A DNA stretch of 64,000 bases from Roseomonas sp. (GTDB lineage Bacteria > Pseudomonadota > Alphaproteobacteria > Acetobacterales > Acetobacteraceae), in the NCBI GenBank assembly GCA_031180725.1, contig JAPSLO010000002.1, positions 372,001-436,000 on the forward strand, given 5' to 3'. Within the stretch, counting starts at the first letter, position 1. Each line of letters starts with the position of its first letter. A program made the translations under genes and the position numbers. The notes beneath the pieces are model-generated. The model saw nothing but the letters and a program-made list of their open reading frames with translations, had not been told where the DNA came from and did not search any database. Shown here one piece after another: positions 16,084 through 24,410 of the stretch.

Positions 16084-17415
16084 ATGCTGACCGCCGCGGA
16101 GAATGAACTGCTCTGCCGCGTCGAGGGCGACGCGCCGATGGGCCGCTTCATGCGCAACCATTGGCTGCCCGTCTGCCTGTCGGAGGAAGTGGAGGAGCCC
16201 GAGGGCAAGCCCGTGCGCGTGCGCATCCTGGGCGAGAACCTGGTGGCCTATCGCGACAGTGAAGGCCGCGTCGGCCTGGTGGGGGAGATGTGCCCGCACC
16301 GCAAGGCGTCGCTCGCCTATGGCCGGAACGAGGAAGGCGGGCTGCGCTGCCTCTATCACGGCTGGAAGGTGGATGCCGACGGCAATGTTCTGGAGATGCC
16401 GAGCGAGCCGCCGGAAGTCTGCGCCGCCGCCAAGTTCAAGCACACCGCCTATCCAACGGCCGAGGCCGGCGGCTTCGTCTGGGCCTGGATGGGCGATCGC
16501 GCCGCCATGCCGGAATTCGAGCCGCCGCCCTTTGCGCCGACGCCGGAGACGCGGGTTTCCATCGGCACCGCGCTGGTCCACTGCAACTGGGCGCAGGTGG
16601 TGGAAGGACAGATCGATTCCGCCCATTCCTCCTCCCTGCATTCATCCGACATGGTGCCGGCGCGCGTCGGCCGGGCCGGGGCGAACAGCAAGAACTGGAC
16701 CCGCCCTTCCACGGACAAGGCGCCGCGGCTGCAGGTGCAGCTCACCAGCTACGGCTTCCGCTACGCTGCGATCCGCCGGCCGATCCAGAACGCGGCAGCG
16801 CATGACTACATCCGCATCACCACCTTCGTCGCGCCGCTGATCAGCCTGATCCCGCCGAATGCCAGCTACAATGTCGCGCAGGTGACGGTTCCGGTGGACG
16901 ACACGACCTGCATGTTCCATTTCATCGCCTGGGGCGATGGGCCGGATGTGCCTTCCACCGCCGAATGGCGCAAATTCCTGGCCCTGACCCCCGGTGTGGA
17001 TGTGGATCCGGCCAAGGGCTGGCGCCGCCTTCGCGTGCGGGAGAATGACTATCTGCAGGACCGCAACCTGATGCGCACCGGCAACTTCACCGGCATCAAG
17101 GGCATCCCCGCCCAGGACATGGCGATGTGGGAAAGCATGGGCCCGATCGCCGACCGCACCAGCGAAAGGCTCGGCGCGAGCGATGTCGCCATCGTGCAGT
17201 GGCGCCGACTGATGATCGAGGCCGTAAAGGCCGTGGCCGAAGGCGCACCCGCGCTCGGCCGCACGGAACCGCGCGTGCCGCTGAAGGATATCGCCAGCTT
17301 CGAAGGCGTGGTGCCCAAGACAGTGGATTGGCGCAGCCTGGGCACGACGGAGCTGGAGCGCAGCCTTTTCGTCGGCAGCCCTTCGGGTAGCCAGGCCGCG
17401 GTGGCCGCCGAATGA
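16084..17415 (+). CDS. Rieske non-heme iron oxygenase, phthalate 4,5-dioxygenase-like (Pht3)
   Basis: A 443-residue ring-hydroxylating oxygenase alpha subunit. The Rieske 2Fe-2S ligands are C70 and H72 in MCPHRKAS and C89 and H92 in CLYHGW. The mononuclear iron site is DSAHSSSLH (D178, H181, H186). This is the phthalate oxygenase type, which works with a one-protein reductase such as the divergent gene. The ATG at 16084 follows GGAGGAG and is preferred over the ATG at 16069. The next gene overlaps its stop. Substrate specificity is not readable; phthalate, or a related aromatic or pyridine carboxylate, is likely. Confidence 0.88.
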   Translation: MLTAAENELLCRVEGDAPMGRFMRNHWLPVCLSEEVEEPEGKPVRVRILGENLVAYRDSEGRVGLVGEMCPHRKASLAYGRNEEGGLRCLYHGWKVDADGNVLEMPSEPPEVCAAAKFKHTAYPTAEAGGFVWAWMGDRAAMPEFEPPPFAPTPETRVSIGTALVHCNWAQVVEGQIDSAHSSSLHSSDMVPARVGRAGANSKNWTRPSTDKAPRLQVQLTSYGFRYAAIRRPIQNAAAHDYIRITTFVAPLISLIPPNASYNVAQVTVPVDDTTCMFHFIAWGDGPDVPSTAEWRKFLALTPGVDVDPAKGWRRLRVRENDYLQDRNLMRTGNFTGIKGIPAQDMAMWESMGPIADRTSERLGASDVAIVQWRRLMIEAVKAVAEGAPALGRTEPRVPLKDIASFEGVVPKTVDWRSLGTTELERSLFVGSPSGSQAAVAAE

Positions 17416-18404
17416 GCAGGCTGCAGCTTTCGGTCGCCATCGGCCCCTACGACCGCATGCGCCCGCTGGTGGATGGCGAGGTGCAGATCGACGCGGTGGA
17501 CCCGCAGTTCATGCTGCTGGAGCCGGAGGAGATCTTCTTCCGCGCCATGCGGCACGAGGCCTTTGACATCTGCGAGCTTTCGCTGTCGAGCTACTGCCTG
17601 CGGGTGGCGCGGGGTGACAGTCCCTATGTCGCCGTGCCGGTCTTCCCTTCCCGTGCCTTCCGCCACACCTGCATCGTGGTGCGCACGGATCGCGGCATAA
17701 CCCGGCCGCAGGACCTGAGGGGCAAGCGCATCGGCATGCCCGAATACCAGCTCACGGCCAATGTTTGGGCGCGTGCCATCCTGGAAGAGGAATACGGCGT
17801 CGCTGCGCGCGACATCAGGTGGGTGCGCGGCGGCTATGAAAGCCCGGGCCGGGTCGAAAAGCTCGCCGTCACGCTCCCGGAAGGCGTGGTGGTGGAGAAC
17901 GCGCCGGAAGGCGCGACCATCTCCGGCATGCTCGCCGCCGGAGAGCTGGATGGCGTGATGGGCCCACGCGCGCCCTCCTGCTTCGAGCGCGGCGATTCCA
18001 ACATCCGCTGGCTGTTCGAGGACCCGACCGCCGAGGCGCAGGCCTGGTTCCGCAAGACCCGGATCTTCCCCGTGATGCATGTGCTGGTGCTGCGCAAGCG
18101 CCTGGCGGAAGCACATCCCTGGCTGCCCGGCGCGCTGGTGAAGGCTTTCGAGAAATCCAAGGCCATCGCGCTGGACCGCCTGACCGACACCTCCGCCACC
18201 AAGGTCACGCTGCCCTTCGTGGAGGAGAACCTCCGCCGCGCCCGACAGTTGATGGGCGAGGATTTCTTCAGCTACGGCCTGGCGCCAAACCGGCATGTCT
18301 TCGAGTATTTCCTGCGCCACCACCATGCGCAGGGCCTTTCCAGCCGGCTGCTGACGCCGGAGGAGCTGTTCCACCCGGCCTCTGTGGAAAGCCACAAGGT
18401 CTGA
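17412..18404 (+). CDS. 4,5-dihydroxyphthalate decarboxylase-like protein (Pht5)
   Basis: A 330-residue cytoplasmic protein with no signal peptide but with a periplasmic-binding-protein-like fold, as known for 4,5-dihydroxyphthalate decarboxylase. Typical stretches are SVAIGPYDRMRPLVDGEV, FDICELSLSSYCLRVA, IPVFPSR-like VPVFPSRAFRH, and GKRIGMPEYQLTANVWARAI. It would convert the catechol dicarboxylate to protocatechuate. The ATG overlaps the oxygenase TGA, so it is translationally coupled. Protocatechuate ring-cleavage genes are not in the window and must be elsewhere if the pathway is classical. Confidence 0.85.
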   Translation: MSRLQLSVAIGPYDRMRPLVDGEVQIDAVDPQFMLLEPEEIFFRAMRHEAFDICELSLSSYCLRVARGDSPYVAVPVFPSRAFRHTCIVVRTDRGITRPQDLRGKRIGMPEYQLTANVWARAILEEEYGVAARDIRWVRGGYESPGRVEKLAVTLPEGVVVENAPEGATISGMLAAGELDGVMGPRAPSCFERGDSNIRWLFEDPTAEAQAWFRKTRIFPVMHVLVLRKRLAEAHPWLPGALVKAFEKSKAIALDRLTDTSATKVTLPFVEENLRRARQLMGEDFFSYGLAPNRHVFEYFLRHHHAQGLSSRLLTPEELFHPASVESHKV

Positions 18405-18413
18405 AACGCAGCG

Positions 18414-18441
18414 GGCCTGCCCCGTCCTGGCGGGGCAGGCC
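18414..18441. terminator. Strong bidirectional terminator hairpin
   Basis: Perfect eleven-base arms GGCCTGCCCCG and CGGGGCAGGCC with a six-base loop TCCTGG, placed between the convergent decarboxylase and Bug receptor genes. No long T-tract follows in either direction. Confidence 0.7.
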
Positions 18442-18447
18442 GGCACC

Positions 18448-19410
18448 TCATTCCACTCGGATCTCCGCAGCCCGGATCACGTCCCGCCACTTGGCGCTTT
18501 CCGCGGCCATGAAGGACGCGAATTCTGCGGGCTGGTTGCCCACAGTTTCGAAACCCAGCCCGGCGATCCGCGCCTGCACATGCGGCAGGCGCAGCGCCCC
18601 GGTGAAGACCGCATGCAGCCGCGCGATGGCGGCCTGCGGCGTGCCGGCGGGTGCCAGCAGCCCGTACCAGGCCTCGGCCGAGATGTCCGGGCCGCCCGAC
18701 TCCTTCACTGTCGGCACCTCCGGAAAGGCGCTGAAGCGCCGTGGCGTGGTGACCGCCAGCGCCACCACGGAGCCGGTGCGCACATGCTGCATGCTGGTCG
18801 GGCTATCGAAGAACAGCGCGGTATCGCCGCGCATCACGCTCTGCGTCGCGTCCGGCGTCTGGCGATAGGTGACATTCGTCAGCTCGATACCTGCTGCGCG
18901 CCGAAAGAGCTCGGTCGCCAGATGCGGCACGGTGCCGTTGCCGGCCGTGGCGTAGTTCAGCGCACCCGGGCGCCGCCTCGCCTCCGCAGTCACATCGCCC
19001 ATCGTGCGGAAGCCCAGCCGTGGATTGGCGATGACCAGCAGCGGGCCGGTGGTGAGGATGGTGATCGGTGCGAAGGCGGTCGCGGGATCATAGCCGATAT
19101 CGCGGTAAAGCCATTGGTTGATTACCAGCGGCGAGGCGCCGTTCAGCACCAGCGAGTGCCCGTCCGGCGCCGCCTGCGCCACGGCACGGCTGCCCAGATT
19201 GCCGCCCGCGCCGACGCGGTTCTCGATCACGAGCGGCTGGCCCAAAACCGCGCTGATCGGCTCCGCCAGCAGGCGGGCGATGATGTCGGTGGGGCCGCCG
19301 GCGCCGAAGGGCACCACGAGGCGAATGGGGCGATCCGGCGACCAGGCCGGCTGCGCGCGGGCAATGGCGGGAGCAGACAGGGCAGCGGCCAGCAGGGCGC
19401 GGCGACGCAT
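18448..19410 (-). CDS. Bug-family tripartite tricarboxylate (TTT) solute-binding protein 1
   Basis: A 320-residue periplasmic receptor with leader MRRRALLAAALSAPAIARAQ. Bug landmarks are RPIRLVVPFGAGGPTDIIAR, VIENRVGAGGNLGSRAVAQA and GALNYATAGNGTVPHLATEL. It lies five bases after the second Bug gene and is the last gene before the convergent terminator. TTT permease genes (tctA, tctB) are absent, which is common for Bug receptors. Its position beside the phthalate-type operon suggests it binds an aromatic or heteroaromatic carboxylate. Confidence 0.9.
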   Translation of the reverse strand: MRRRALLAAALSAPAIARAQPAWSPDRPIRLVVPFGAGGPTDIIARLLAEPISAVLGQPLVIENRVGAGGNLGSRAVAQAAPDGHSLVLNGASPLVINQWLYRDIGYDPATAFAPITILTTGPLLVIANPRLGFRTMGDVTAEARRRPGALNYATAGNGTVPHLATELFRRAAGIELTNVTYRQTPDATQSVMRGDTALFFDSPTSMQHVRTGSVVALAVTTPRRFSAFPEVPTVKESGGPDISAEAWYGLLAPAGTPQAAIARLHAVFTGALRLPHVQARIAGLGFETVGNQPAEFASFMAAESAKWRDVIRAAEIRVE

Positions 19411-19415
19411 GGCGC

Positions 19416-20390
19416 TCACTCCGGCTGGATGCGCGCGGCTGCCACCAGCGCGCGGTTCCGCGGAATCTCGGCCGCGATCAGATCCGCGAACTGGCCTGGC
19501 GTCTCGACCAGGGGCAAGAGGCCCAGGTCGCGCATGCGCGTGCCCACCGCGGCATCGGCACCGGCCTGGTTGAAGGCGGCGTTCAGCTTCTGGACCATGT
19601 CCGCGGGCAGGCCGCGCGGCCCCCAGACGCCGCACCAACCCTCATAGACCAGGTCGGGAAAACCGGCTTCCACCAGAGTCGGCACCTCCGGCAGCACGCT
19701 CTCGCGCCGTGCGGAGGTGACAGCGTAGGCGCGCAGGCGGCCGTCGCGCACCAGCGGGATGGCCGGGCCCATGGGCGCGATGAACAGGCTGGTCGCGCCG
19801 GAAATCAGGTCATTCATCGCCGGCCCCGTGCCGCGATAGGCCACGAAGGTCGTCTCCACCCCCAATTTTTGCCACAACGCTGCGGTGGCCAACTGCCCGA
19901 CCGAGCCCAGCGAGGAGCCGGCGAAGCTGAACCTGTCCGGCGTGCGCTTCACCGCCTCCAGCAGCTCCGCGATGTTCCGCTGCGCCAGATTCGTCCCGCC
20001 CACCAGGATGTAGGGGATGGAGACGGTGCGGGCGACAGGCGTGAAATCCGCCTGCAGGTCAAAAGGCACGTTGCGCTGCACGAAAGGCAGCACGGTCAGC
20101 ACCTCGTTCGAATAGAGCAGCGTGGTGCCATCCGGCGCGCTGCGCGCCACGGCTTCCGCACCCACCACGCCATTGGCGCCGGAGCGATTCTCGATGACCC
20201 AGCTCTGGCCCATCAGCTCAGCGCTGCGCGGGGCCAGGAGCCGTGCGGTGATGTCGGAGGTGCCGCCCGGCGGGTAGGGCACCACCAGCCGCACGCTGCG
20301 CGCCTGCCCCCGTGCCGATGGGGCCAGAGCCGGTACGGCAAGGGCGCCGAGCGCCATCGCCAGCGCGCTGCGGCGCGTGGTGCAGTTCAT
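19416..20390 (-). CDS. Bug-family TTT solute-binding protein 2
   Basis: A 324-residue periplasmic receptor; the leader starts MNCTTRRSALAMALGALAVP and ends near ARGQA. Typical stretches are VRLVVPYPPGGTSDITARLL, VIENRSGANGVVGAEAVARS and LPEVPTLVEAGFPDLVYEGW. It is only moderately similar by eye to the downstream Bug protein, so the pair is unlikely to be a recent duplication. It follows the NicX-like gene on the same strand with a 51-base gap and probably shares its transcript. Confidence 0.9.
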   Translation of the reverse strand: MNCTTRRSALAMALGALAVPALAPSARGQARSVRLVVPYPPGGTSDITARLLAPRSAELMGQSWVIENRSGANGVVGAEAVARSAPDGTTLLYSNEVLTVLPFVQRNVPFDLQADFTPVARTVSIPYILVGGTNLAQRNIAELLEAVKRTPDRFSFAGSSLGSVGQLATAALWQKLGVETTFVAYRGTGPAMNDLISGATSLFIAPMGPAIPLVRDGRLRAYAVTSARRESVLPEVPTLVEAGFPDLVYEGWCGVWGPRGLPADMVQKLNAAFNQAGADAAVGTRMRDLGLLPLVETPGQFADLIAAEIPRNRALVAAARIQPE

Positions 20391-20441
20391 GTCCGTTCCT
20401 CCCCTGCGCCGGCTGGTTGGTGCCGGCGCCGCACGCGAAAC

Positions 20442-21629
20442 CTAAACCGGATAGCCTTCCAGCAGCTCCACCGGATCGCCGTAGCGTTCTGCCATGGCAA
20501 GCACGGCCGGATCCTTCAGCGACAACAGGTAGCCATCCTCCACCATGGTGCTGTTCCCGGCCATCACCGTGCTGTCGTAGCTGACCAGGTCCATGTGGAT
20601 ATGCGGCTCCTCCCAGTTCGGCATTACGCGGCGCAGATAATCCGAGGGCTTCAGCGCGTTGATGCCGAAATGCAGGGCGCCCGGGCTGTTCGGGCCAGCC
20701 GGGTAGATGTCGAAGCGCGGTGCCTTGGGGTTGTGGCCGCAGCCCACCTCCTCCAGCGTGCCGCCGATCAGGTAGTCGCGCAGCACCTCGGCCTCGAAGC
20801 CCTCGCCGTGCACGGCGTGCACCACATCCTCGCGGAATTCCACGCCGACAGGCGCATCGAAGGGCTTGTCGAAGCCCACCGCCCATTGCGCCCAGACCGT
20901 GCCGGAGATGCCGATCTTCTCCTCTGGCTTCAGCCCGACCATGGAAGGTTCGAACAGGTTCGGCCCATGGGTGGGCAGATAGTGCACGTAGCAGCCGTCC
21001 TCATCTGCCACATTGTGCCCGCGCCACCGATTGTGCCGCTTCATCTTCTGCAGCATAGCATCCGTGTAAGGGATGCGAAAATCTGTCCCGCGCGGGTCGG
21101 TGATGCGCAGGGTGAAGTCGCCCTTTTCGGGGAACAGGCGGCTGGTGGCGCGGATGATCTCGCCCAGCAGTTCCACCGGGAACTGCGCCTGCGGCGTGTG
21201 CAGCAGATCGAGGTCGCGGAAGAAGGTGATCTTCACCCAGCGCTGCCCCTTGTTGCGGCGCAGCCCGATGCAATAGGGATCCAGCACGCTGGCGAACCAG
21301 GTGGAGACGACGAAGGTGGCGCGTTCCAGCAGCGCCTTCGCTTCCTCAGGCACCGTCACATAGCGCGTGCTCTCGCCCATGTAGCTGATGAAGGTCGCGC
21401 CACGGCCGCGCGCCAGGCCCTGCACGGCCTGCACCACGCGTGGATCCAGCAGCGGGTCGGTCAGCATCACCACATGGTCGCCTGGCCGGATCGCCATGAC
21501 ACGGCAGAAATTGTCCACGCCCTTCATGTAGCTGGCGACATCGGAGGGCGGGTGCTTCACCGGCCGCGGCAGGCCGCGGCGGGTGGAGGAGGCAAGGATG
21601 TCCTCGATCCGATTGGCGAAACCTGGCAC
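20442..21629 (-). CDS. NicX/M29-like metalloprotein, possible ring-cleaving dioxygenase
   Basis: A 395-residue soluble protein. The N-terminal half (VMAIRPGDHVVMLTDPLLDP) resembles M29 aminopeptidases and 2,5-dihydroxypyridine dioxygenase NicX. The C-terminal half has GCGHNPKAP (H299), LHFGIN (H320) and EPHIHMDLVSYD (H343, H345, D347). NicX binds iron through a histidine and an HxD pair about 50 residues later. H299 with H345/D347 fits that spacing, but this is my inference. The GTG start at 21629 follows GGAGG. A degenerate MarR operator precedes it. Databases usually leave such proteins unnamed; a peptidase role is the alternative. Confidence 0.6.
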   Translation of the reverse strand: MPGFANRIEDILASSTRRGLPRPVKHPPSDVASYMKGVDNFCRVMAIRPGDHVVMLTDPLLDPRVVQAVQGLARGRGATFISYMGESTRYVTVPEEAKALLERATFVVSTWFASVLDPYCIGLRRNKGQRWVKITFFRDLDLLHTPQAQFPVELLGEIIRATSRLFPEKGDFTLRITDPRGTDFRIPYTDAMLQKMKRHNRWRGHNVADEDGCYVHYLPTHGPNLFEPSMVGLKPEEKIGISGTVWAQWAVGFDKPFDAPVGVEFREDVVHAVHGEGFEAEVLRDYLIGGTLEEVGCGHNPKAPRFDIYPAGPNSPGALHFGINALKPSDYLRRVMPNWEEPHIHMDLVSYDSTVMAGNSTMVEDGYLLSLKDPAVLAMAERYGDPVELLEGYPV

Positions 21630-21670
21630 GCGTTTCCTCCCCGGGGATGCTTCGGATCGCCCCCGGGGAA

Positions 21671-21700
21671 TACTTACATCCCTAAGCTTCTGGAAGGCAA
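21671..21700 (-). promoter_or_regulatory. Promoter of the NicX-like gene with degenerate MarR operator
   Basis: On the minus strand, TTGCCT (21700-21695) and TAAGTA (21676-21671) are 18 bases apart. The spacer and -10 contain ACTTACATCCCTAAGC (21672-21687), matching 10 of 12 arm bases of ACTTAG-N4-CTAAGT. The geometry is the same as in the reductase promoter. Confidence 0.5.
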
Positions 21701-21723
21701 CACCACCCGGCAGCCCGGATGCC

Positions 21724-22842
21724 TCACACCGCGCGGCGTGCGATGACCGCCACCGGCCCGCCGCCATCCGGCCCCTGGTGCTCCGCCCCGCCGGAGACGA
21801 AGAGATCCGTGCGCCCCACCGCCGCCGCGACCACCCCGCCGACCAGTGCGCGCGCATGGCGTGTGGCATTGATGTCGCTGTCGTCCCACATGATATGCCG
21901 CCGGCCGCGGATCTGCCCGGTTGAGGAAGGCTCGGCCTTCGCCAGCACCGCCACCAGGCGTTCCGCCTGCCCGGCTGGCAACTGTCCTCCGGCGGGATCC
22001 AGCCCGGCCCCGCGCAGGGCACGATGCACGGCGGGAAGTGCGATGGCGTCCTCCATCACATCATGGGCGATCAGCAGATCGCCGCCCCATGCGGGGCTGT
22101 TGCCCATCACCACCACCTCGTTGCGCAGCAGCTCGATGCCGGCCGAGCAGCTCGCGCGGCCGGAATGCAGCGTCCAGTCCGTGCACAGGACGGCATCGGA
22201 GAGTTGCGCCCCCTCCACCTCTCCCAGCGCCAGCGCGACGCCGAGCGCGGAGGCGCCGCGAGACAGGCCCATGGAGTGATAGGTGTCCTCCGTCGCCACC
22301 GTCGCGCCGCGCGCCTTGGCGGCGGCGATGCGCTCGCTGGTCAGCAGCGGGCATTTCACCTGCACATAGTGGACATCGGCGGGGTTGGAGATGCCCGCCT
22401 CCGCCATGGCGGCGCGCACTGCTTCGGCGGTCGCCTGAACCTGCGCCATACGGCCCAGCGCCTCGGGCGGCAAGTCGGCGGTGAAGGCGGTGCCCAGCGC
22501 CAAAGCGGGGCCCGCAGCGGCGGCTTCGGCCTGCCGCACGGCGAAAACCAGGAAATGCGGCGAGAGGCCGCCTTCCGTGCCGCCCGACATCACCATCGCC
22601 ACGCGCTGCGCCACGGCCTCTGCGCTGGTGTTCAGGCGAGCGGCCAGCATGTGGCACAGCGCCTCCACGGCATAGGCGCGGGTGAAGTCGTTCACGCAGC
22701 CATTGCCCTCGGTCTTGCCGAGGATCGCGACCACCTCCTCCGGCTTCAACGTGCCGTCCTCGAACAGGCGGGCGACGGCGGCGGCATCGCCGGGATGGCG
22801 GGCAGCGACGCGATGCACCAAGGCAATGCGGCGGGTGGTCAT
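21724..22842 (-). CDS. Ring-opening amidohydrolase (cyanuric acid amidohydrolase/barbiturase family)
   Basis: A 372-residue enzyme of the family that opens cyanuric acid or barbituric acid rings, built from three repeated domains with one Ser-Lys pair each. All three pairs are visible: K43 (LGKTEGNG) with S86 (MSGGTEGG), K163 (VKCPLL) with S233 (ASCSAG), and K302 (AKAEPSS) with S350 (VSGGAEHQGPDGGGP). It is therefore probably active. Whether the substrate is cyanurate, barbiturate or another cyclic imide cannot be decided by eye. It precedes the NicX-like gene on the same strand with a 94-base gap holding a separate promoter. Confidence 0.85.
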   Translation of the reverse strand: MTTRRIALVHRVAARHPGDAAAVARLFEDGTLKPEEVVAILGKTEGNGCVNDFTRAYAVEALCHMLAARLNTSAEAVAQRVAMVMSGGTEGGLSPHFLVFAVRQAEAAAAGPALALGTAFTADLPPEALGRMAQVQATAEAVRAAMAEAGISNPADVHYVQVKCPLLTSERIAAAKARGATVATEDTYHSMGLSRGASALGVALALGEVEGAQLSDAVLCTDWTLHSGRASCSAGIELLRNEVVVMGNSPAWGGDLLIAHDVMEDAIALPAVHRALRGAGLDPAGGQLPAGQAERLVAVLAKAEPSSTGQIRGRRHIMWDDSDINATRHARALVGGVVAAAVGRTDLFVSGGAEHQGPDGGGPVAVIARRAV

Positions 22843-23004
22843 GCGGTCCTCTCGGTTTGGAAGCAGTCAGGTGGCCATGGCGCGCAGGGCGGCACAATGT
22901 GTGCGAACAGTGCGACGGCAGGCGCGTCGAGCTGCTTCAGTCGAGTTGCTGCAATGGGCGTGCCAGACGCCGGGCCGACCAGCCCTGGCGGCCGCCCGGC
23001 GCGG

Positions 23005-23109
23005 TCATGGCCGGCCCGTCCGGATGCATGCGGCCGCTGGAACGTCGCGCCGCGCGGCGTCCGAGGTGACCACGACCTTGGCGTTGCGCAGCAGCAGCGA
23101 CGGCATCAT
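23005..23109 (-). pseudogene. N-terminal remnant of an amidohydrolase (8-oxoguanine deaminase/AtzB type)
   Basis: A 34-codon frame starting MMPSLLLRNAKVVVTSDAARR after an intact GGAGG ribosome-binding site. This is the usual beginning of amidohydrolase-superfamily deaminases such as 8-oxoguanine deaminase and AtzB-type aminohydrolases. It then loses the family pattern and stops at 23005. The metal-binding HxH motif and the rest of the barrel are absent. The fragment lies directly upstream of the ring-opening amidohydrolase, on the same strand. I infer that a deaminase gene once headed this operon and was deleted. Confidence 0.5.
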
Positions 23110-23210
23110 GCCACCTCCGCCACGGCGCCTGGCGGCGCGCCCGCACCGGCGCAAGCGCATCTTGCGGCCGGCCCGGGGCCGCGCGCATGCTGGCGCCCCG
23201 AAAGGACCAG

Positions 23211-24239
23211 ATGATGACCACAGGCCGCGTCCGCACCGTGCTCGGCGACATCGCGCCGGAGGCGCTCGGCGTGACGCTGATGCATGAGCACATTCTCTGC
23301 GACATCACCCCGCGCGCGCTACGCAACCGGCCGGAGCTGGATTCCCCCATCACCCCGCGGAACCGCTACGACGTCGATTACGGCCGCCGCCCGCATGCGG
23401 GGAAGACCCGCATGCTGGACCGCGAGCTGGCGGTGGAGGAAGTCGCCGCCTTCCGCGCCGATGGTGGCGCCGCCATCGTGGAACTCACCATCGGCGGCCT
23501 TTCCCCCGACCCGCTGGGCCTGGTGGAGGTGGCGCGCCGCACTGGCGTGACGGTGGTGATGGGCTGCGGTCATTATGTCCAGGCCTTCCACGACCCGTCC
23601 CTGGCGGCACGCGGCGTCGAGGATCTGGCCGGGGAGATGATCGCGGCCGTTCGGACCGGCGCCTGGGGCACCGATATCCGTGCCGGGCTGATCGGAGAGA
23701 TCGGCTGTTCCGAAACCTGGACCGCCGATGAGCGGCGCGTGATGGCCGGCGCCGTGCTGGCCCAGCAGGAAACCGGCGCGGCGCTGACCATCCACCCCGG
23801 CGTGGTGCCCGACCAGCCGCAGGAGATCATCGCCTTCGTCGCGGCCCATGGCGGCGATGTGACGCGTACCATCATGGGCCATGTGGACCGCACCATCTTC
23901 GATCGGGATCGCCTGTTCCGCCTGGCCGACACGGGCTGCGTGCTGGAATTCGACCTGTTCGGCTACGAGCACGCCTACTGGTCCTACGCGCCCATCAACA
24001 TGCCGAATGACGGCACGCGTATCGACATGATCCGCGCACTGTTTGACCGCGGGCATGGCACGCAGGTGGCGATCTCGCAGGACATCTGCCGCCTTACGCG
24101 GCTGCTGGCCTATGGCGGGCACGGCTATGGTCACATCCTGCGCAACGTGCTGCCCTGGATGCGGGAGAAGGGATTTTCCGAGGCCGAGTTGCACCAGGTG
24201 ATGGTGGAAACGCCGCGGCGCCTGCTGACGATGCCCTGA
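23211..24239 (+). CDS. Phosphotriesterase-family hydrolase
   Basis: A 342-residue TIM-barrel metal hydrolase. Metal ligands visible are H25 and H27 (LMHEHIL), H195 (TIHPG), H224 (GHVDRT) and D291 (ISQDICR). The bridging residue that is a carboxylated lysine in true phosphotriesterases is E163 here (IGEIGCSE), as in the PHP/lactonase-like branch. It is therefore more likely a lactonase or carboxyl-ester hydrolase than an organophosphate hydrolase. The ATG at 23211 follows AAGGA. It diverges from the ring-opening amidohydrolase side and could hydrolyse a lactone or amide intermediate of the same pathway; that link is inference. Confidence 0.8.
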   Translation: MMTTGRVRTVLGDIAPEALGVTLMHEHILCDITPRALRNRPELDSPITPRNRYDVDYGRRPHAGKTRMLDRELAVEEVAAFRADGGAAIVELTIGGLSPDPLGLVEVARRTGVTVVMGCGHYVQAFHDPSLAARGVEDLAGEMIAAVRTGAWGTDIRAGLIGEIGCSETWTADERRVMAGAVLAQQETGAALTIHPGVVPDQPQEIIAFVAAHGGDVTRTIMGHVDRTIFDRDRLFRLADTGCVLEFDLFGYEHAYWSYAPINMPNDGTRIDMIRALFDRGHGTQVAISQDICRLTRLLAYGGHGYGHILRNVLPWMREKGFSEAELHQVMVETPRRLLTMP

Positions 24240-24315
24240 GCGCACCGCCGGCCTGCCAAGCGGCGCGGCACAACCTGCCCGCCGCCCGGGCATCCGGGAC
24301 CAGTCTCCGTACACT

Positions 24316-24336
24316 CCGCCCGACGAGGCGGGTTTT
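24316..24336 (+). terminator. Intrinsic terminator after the phosphotriesterase-like gene
   Basis: Short hairpin CCGCC-CGACGA-GGCGG followed by GTTTTCC, 77 bases after the stop codon. It is one of the few hairpins in the window with a T-run. Confidence 0.5.
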
Positions 24337-24410
24337 CCTCCTGCCACCGATCGGATTAGCGTACCCCTTCCAGCGGGCAGGCCTTCCCCGCGCCAGGAAT
24401 GGGACGTGAC

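Noticed and set aside
23187-23210. The upstream ATG of the phosphotriesterase-like gene as start.
   Set aside because: The AAGGA before 23211 and the family N-terminus favour the later start.
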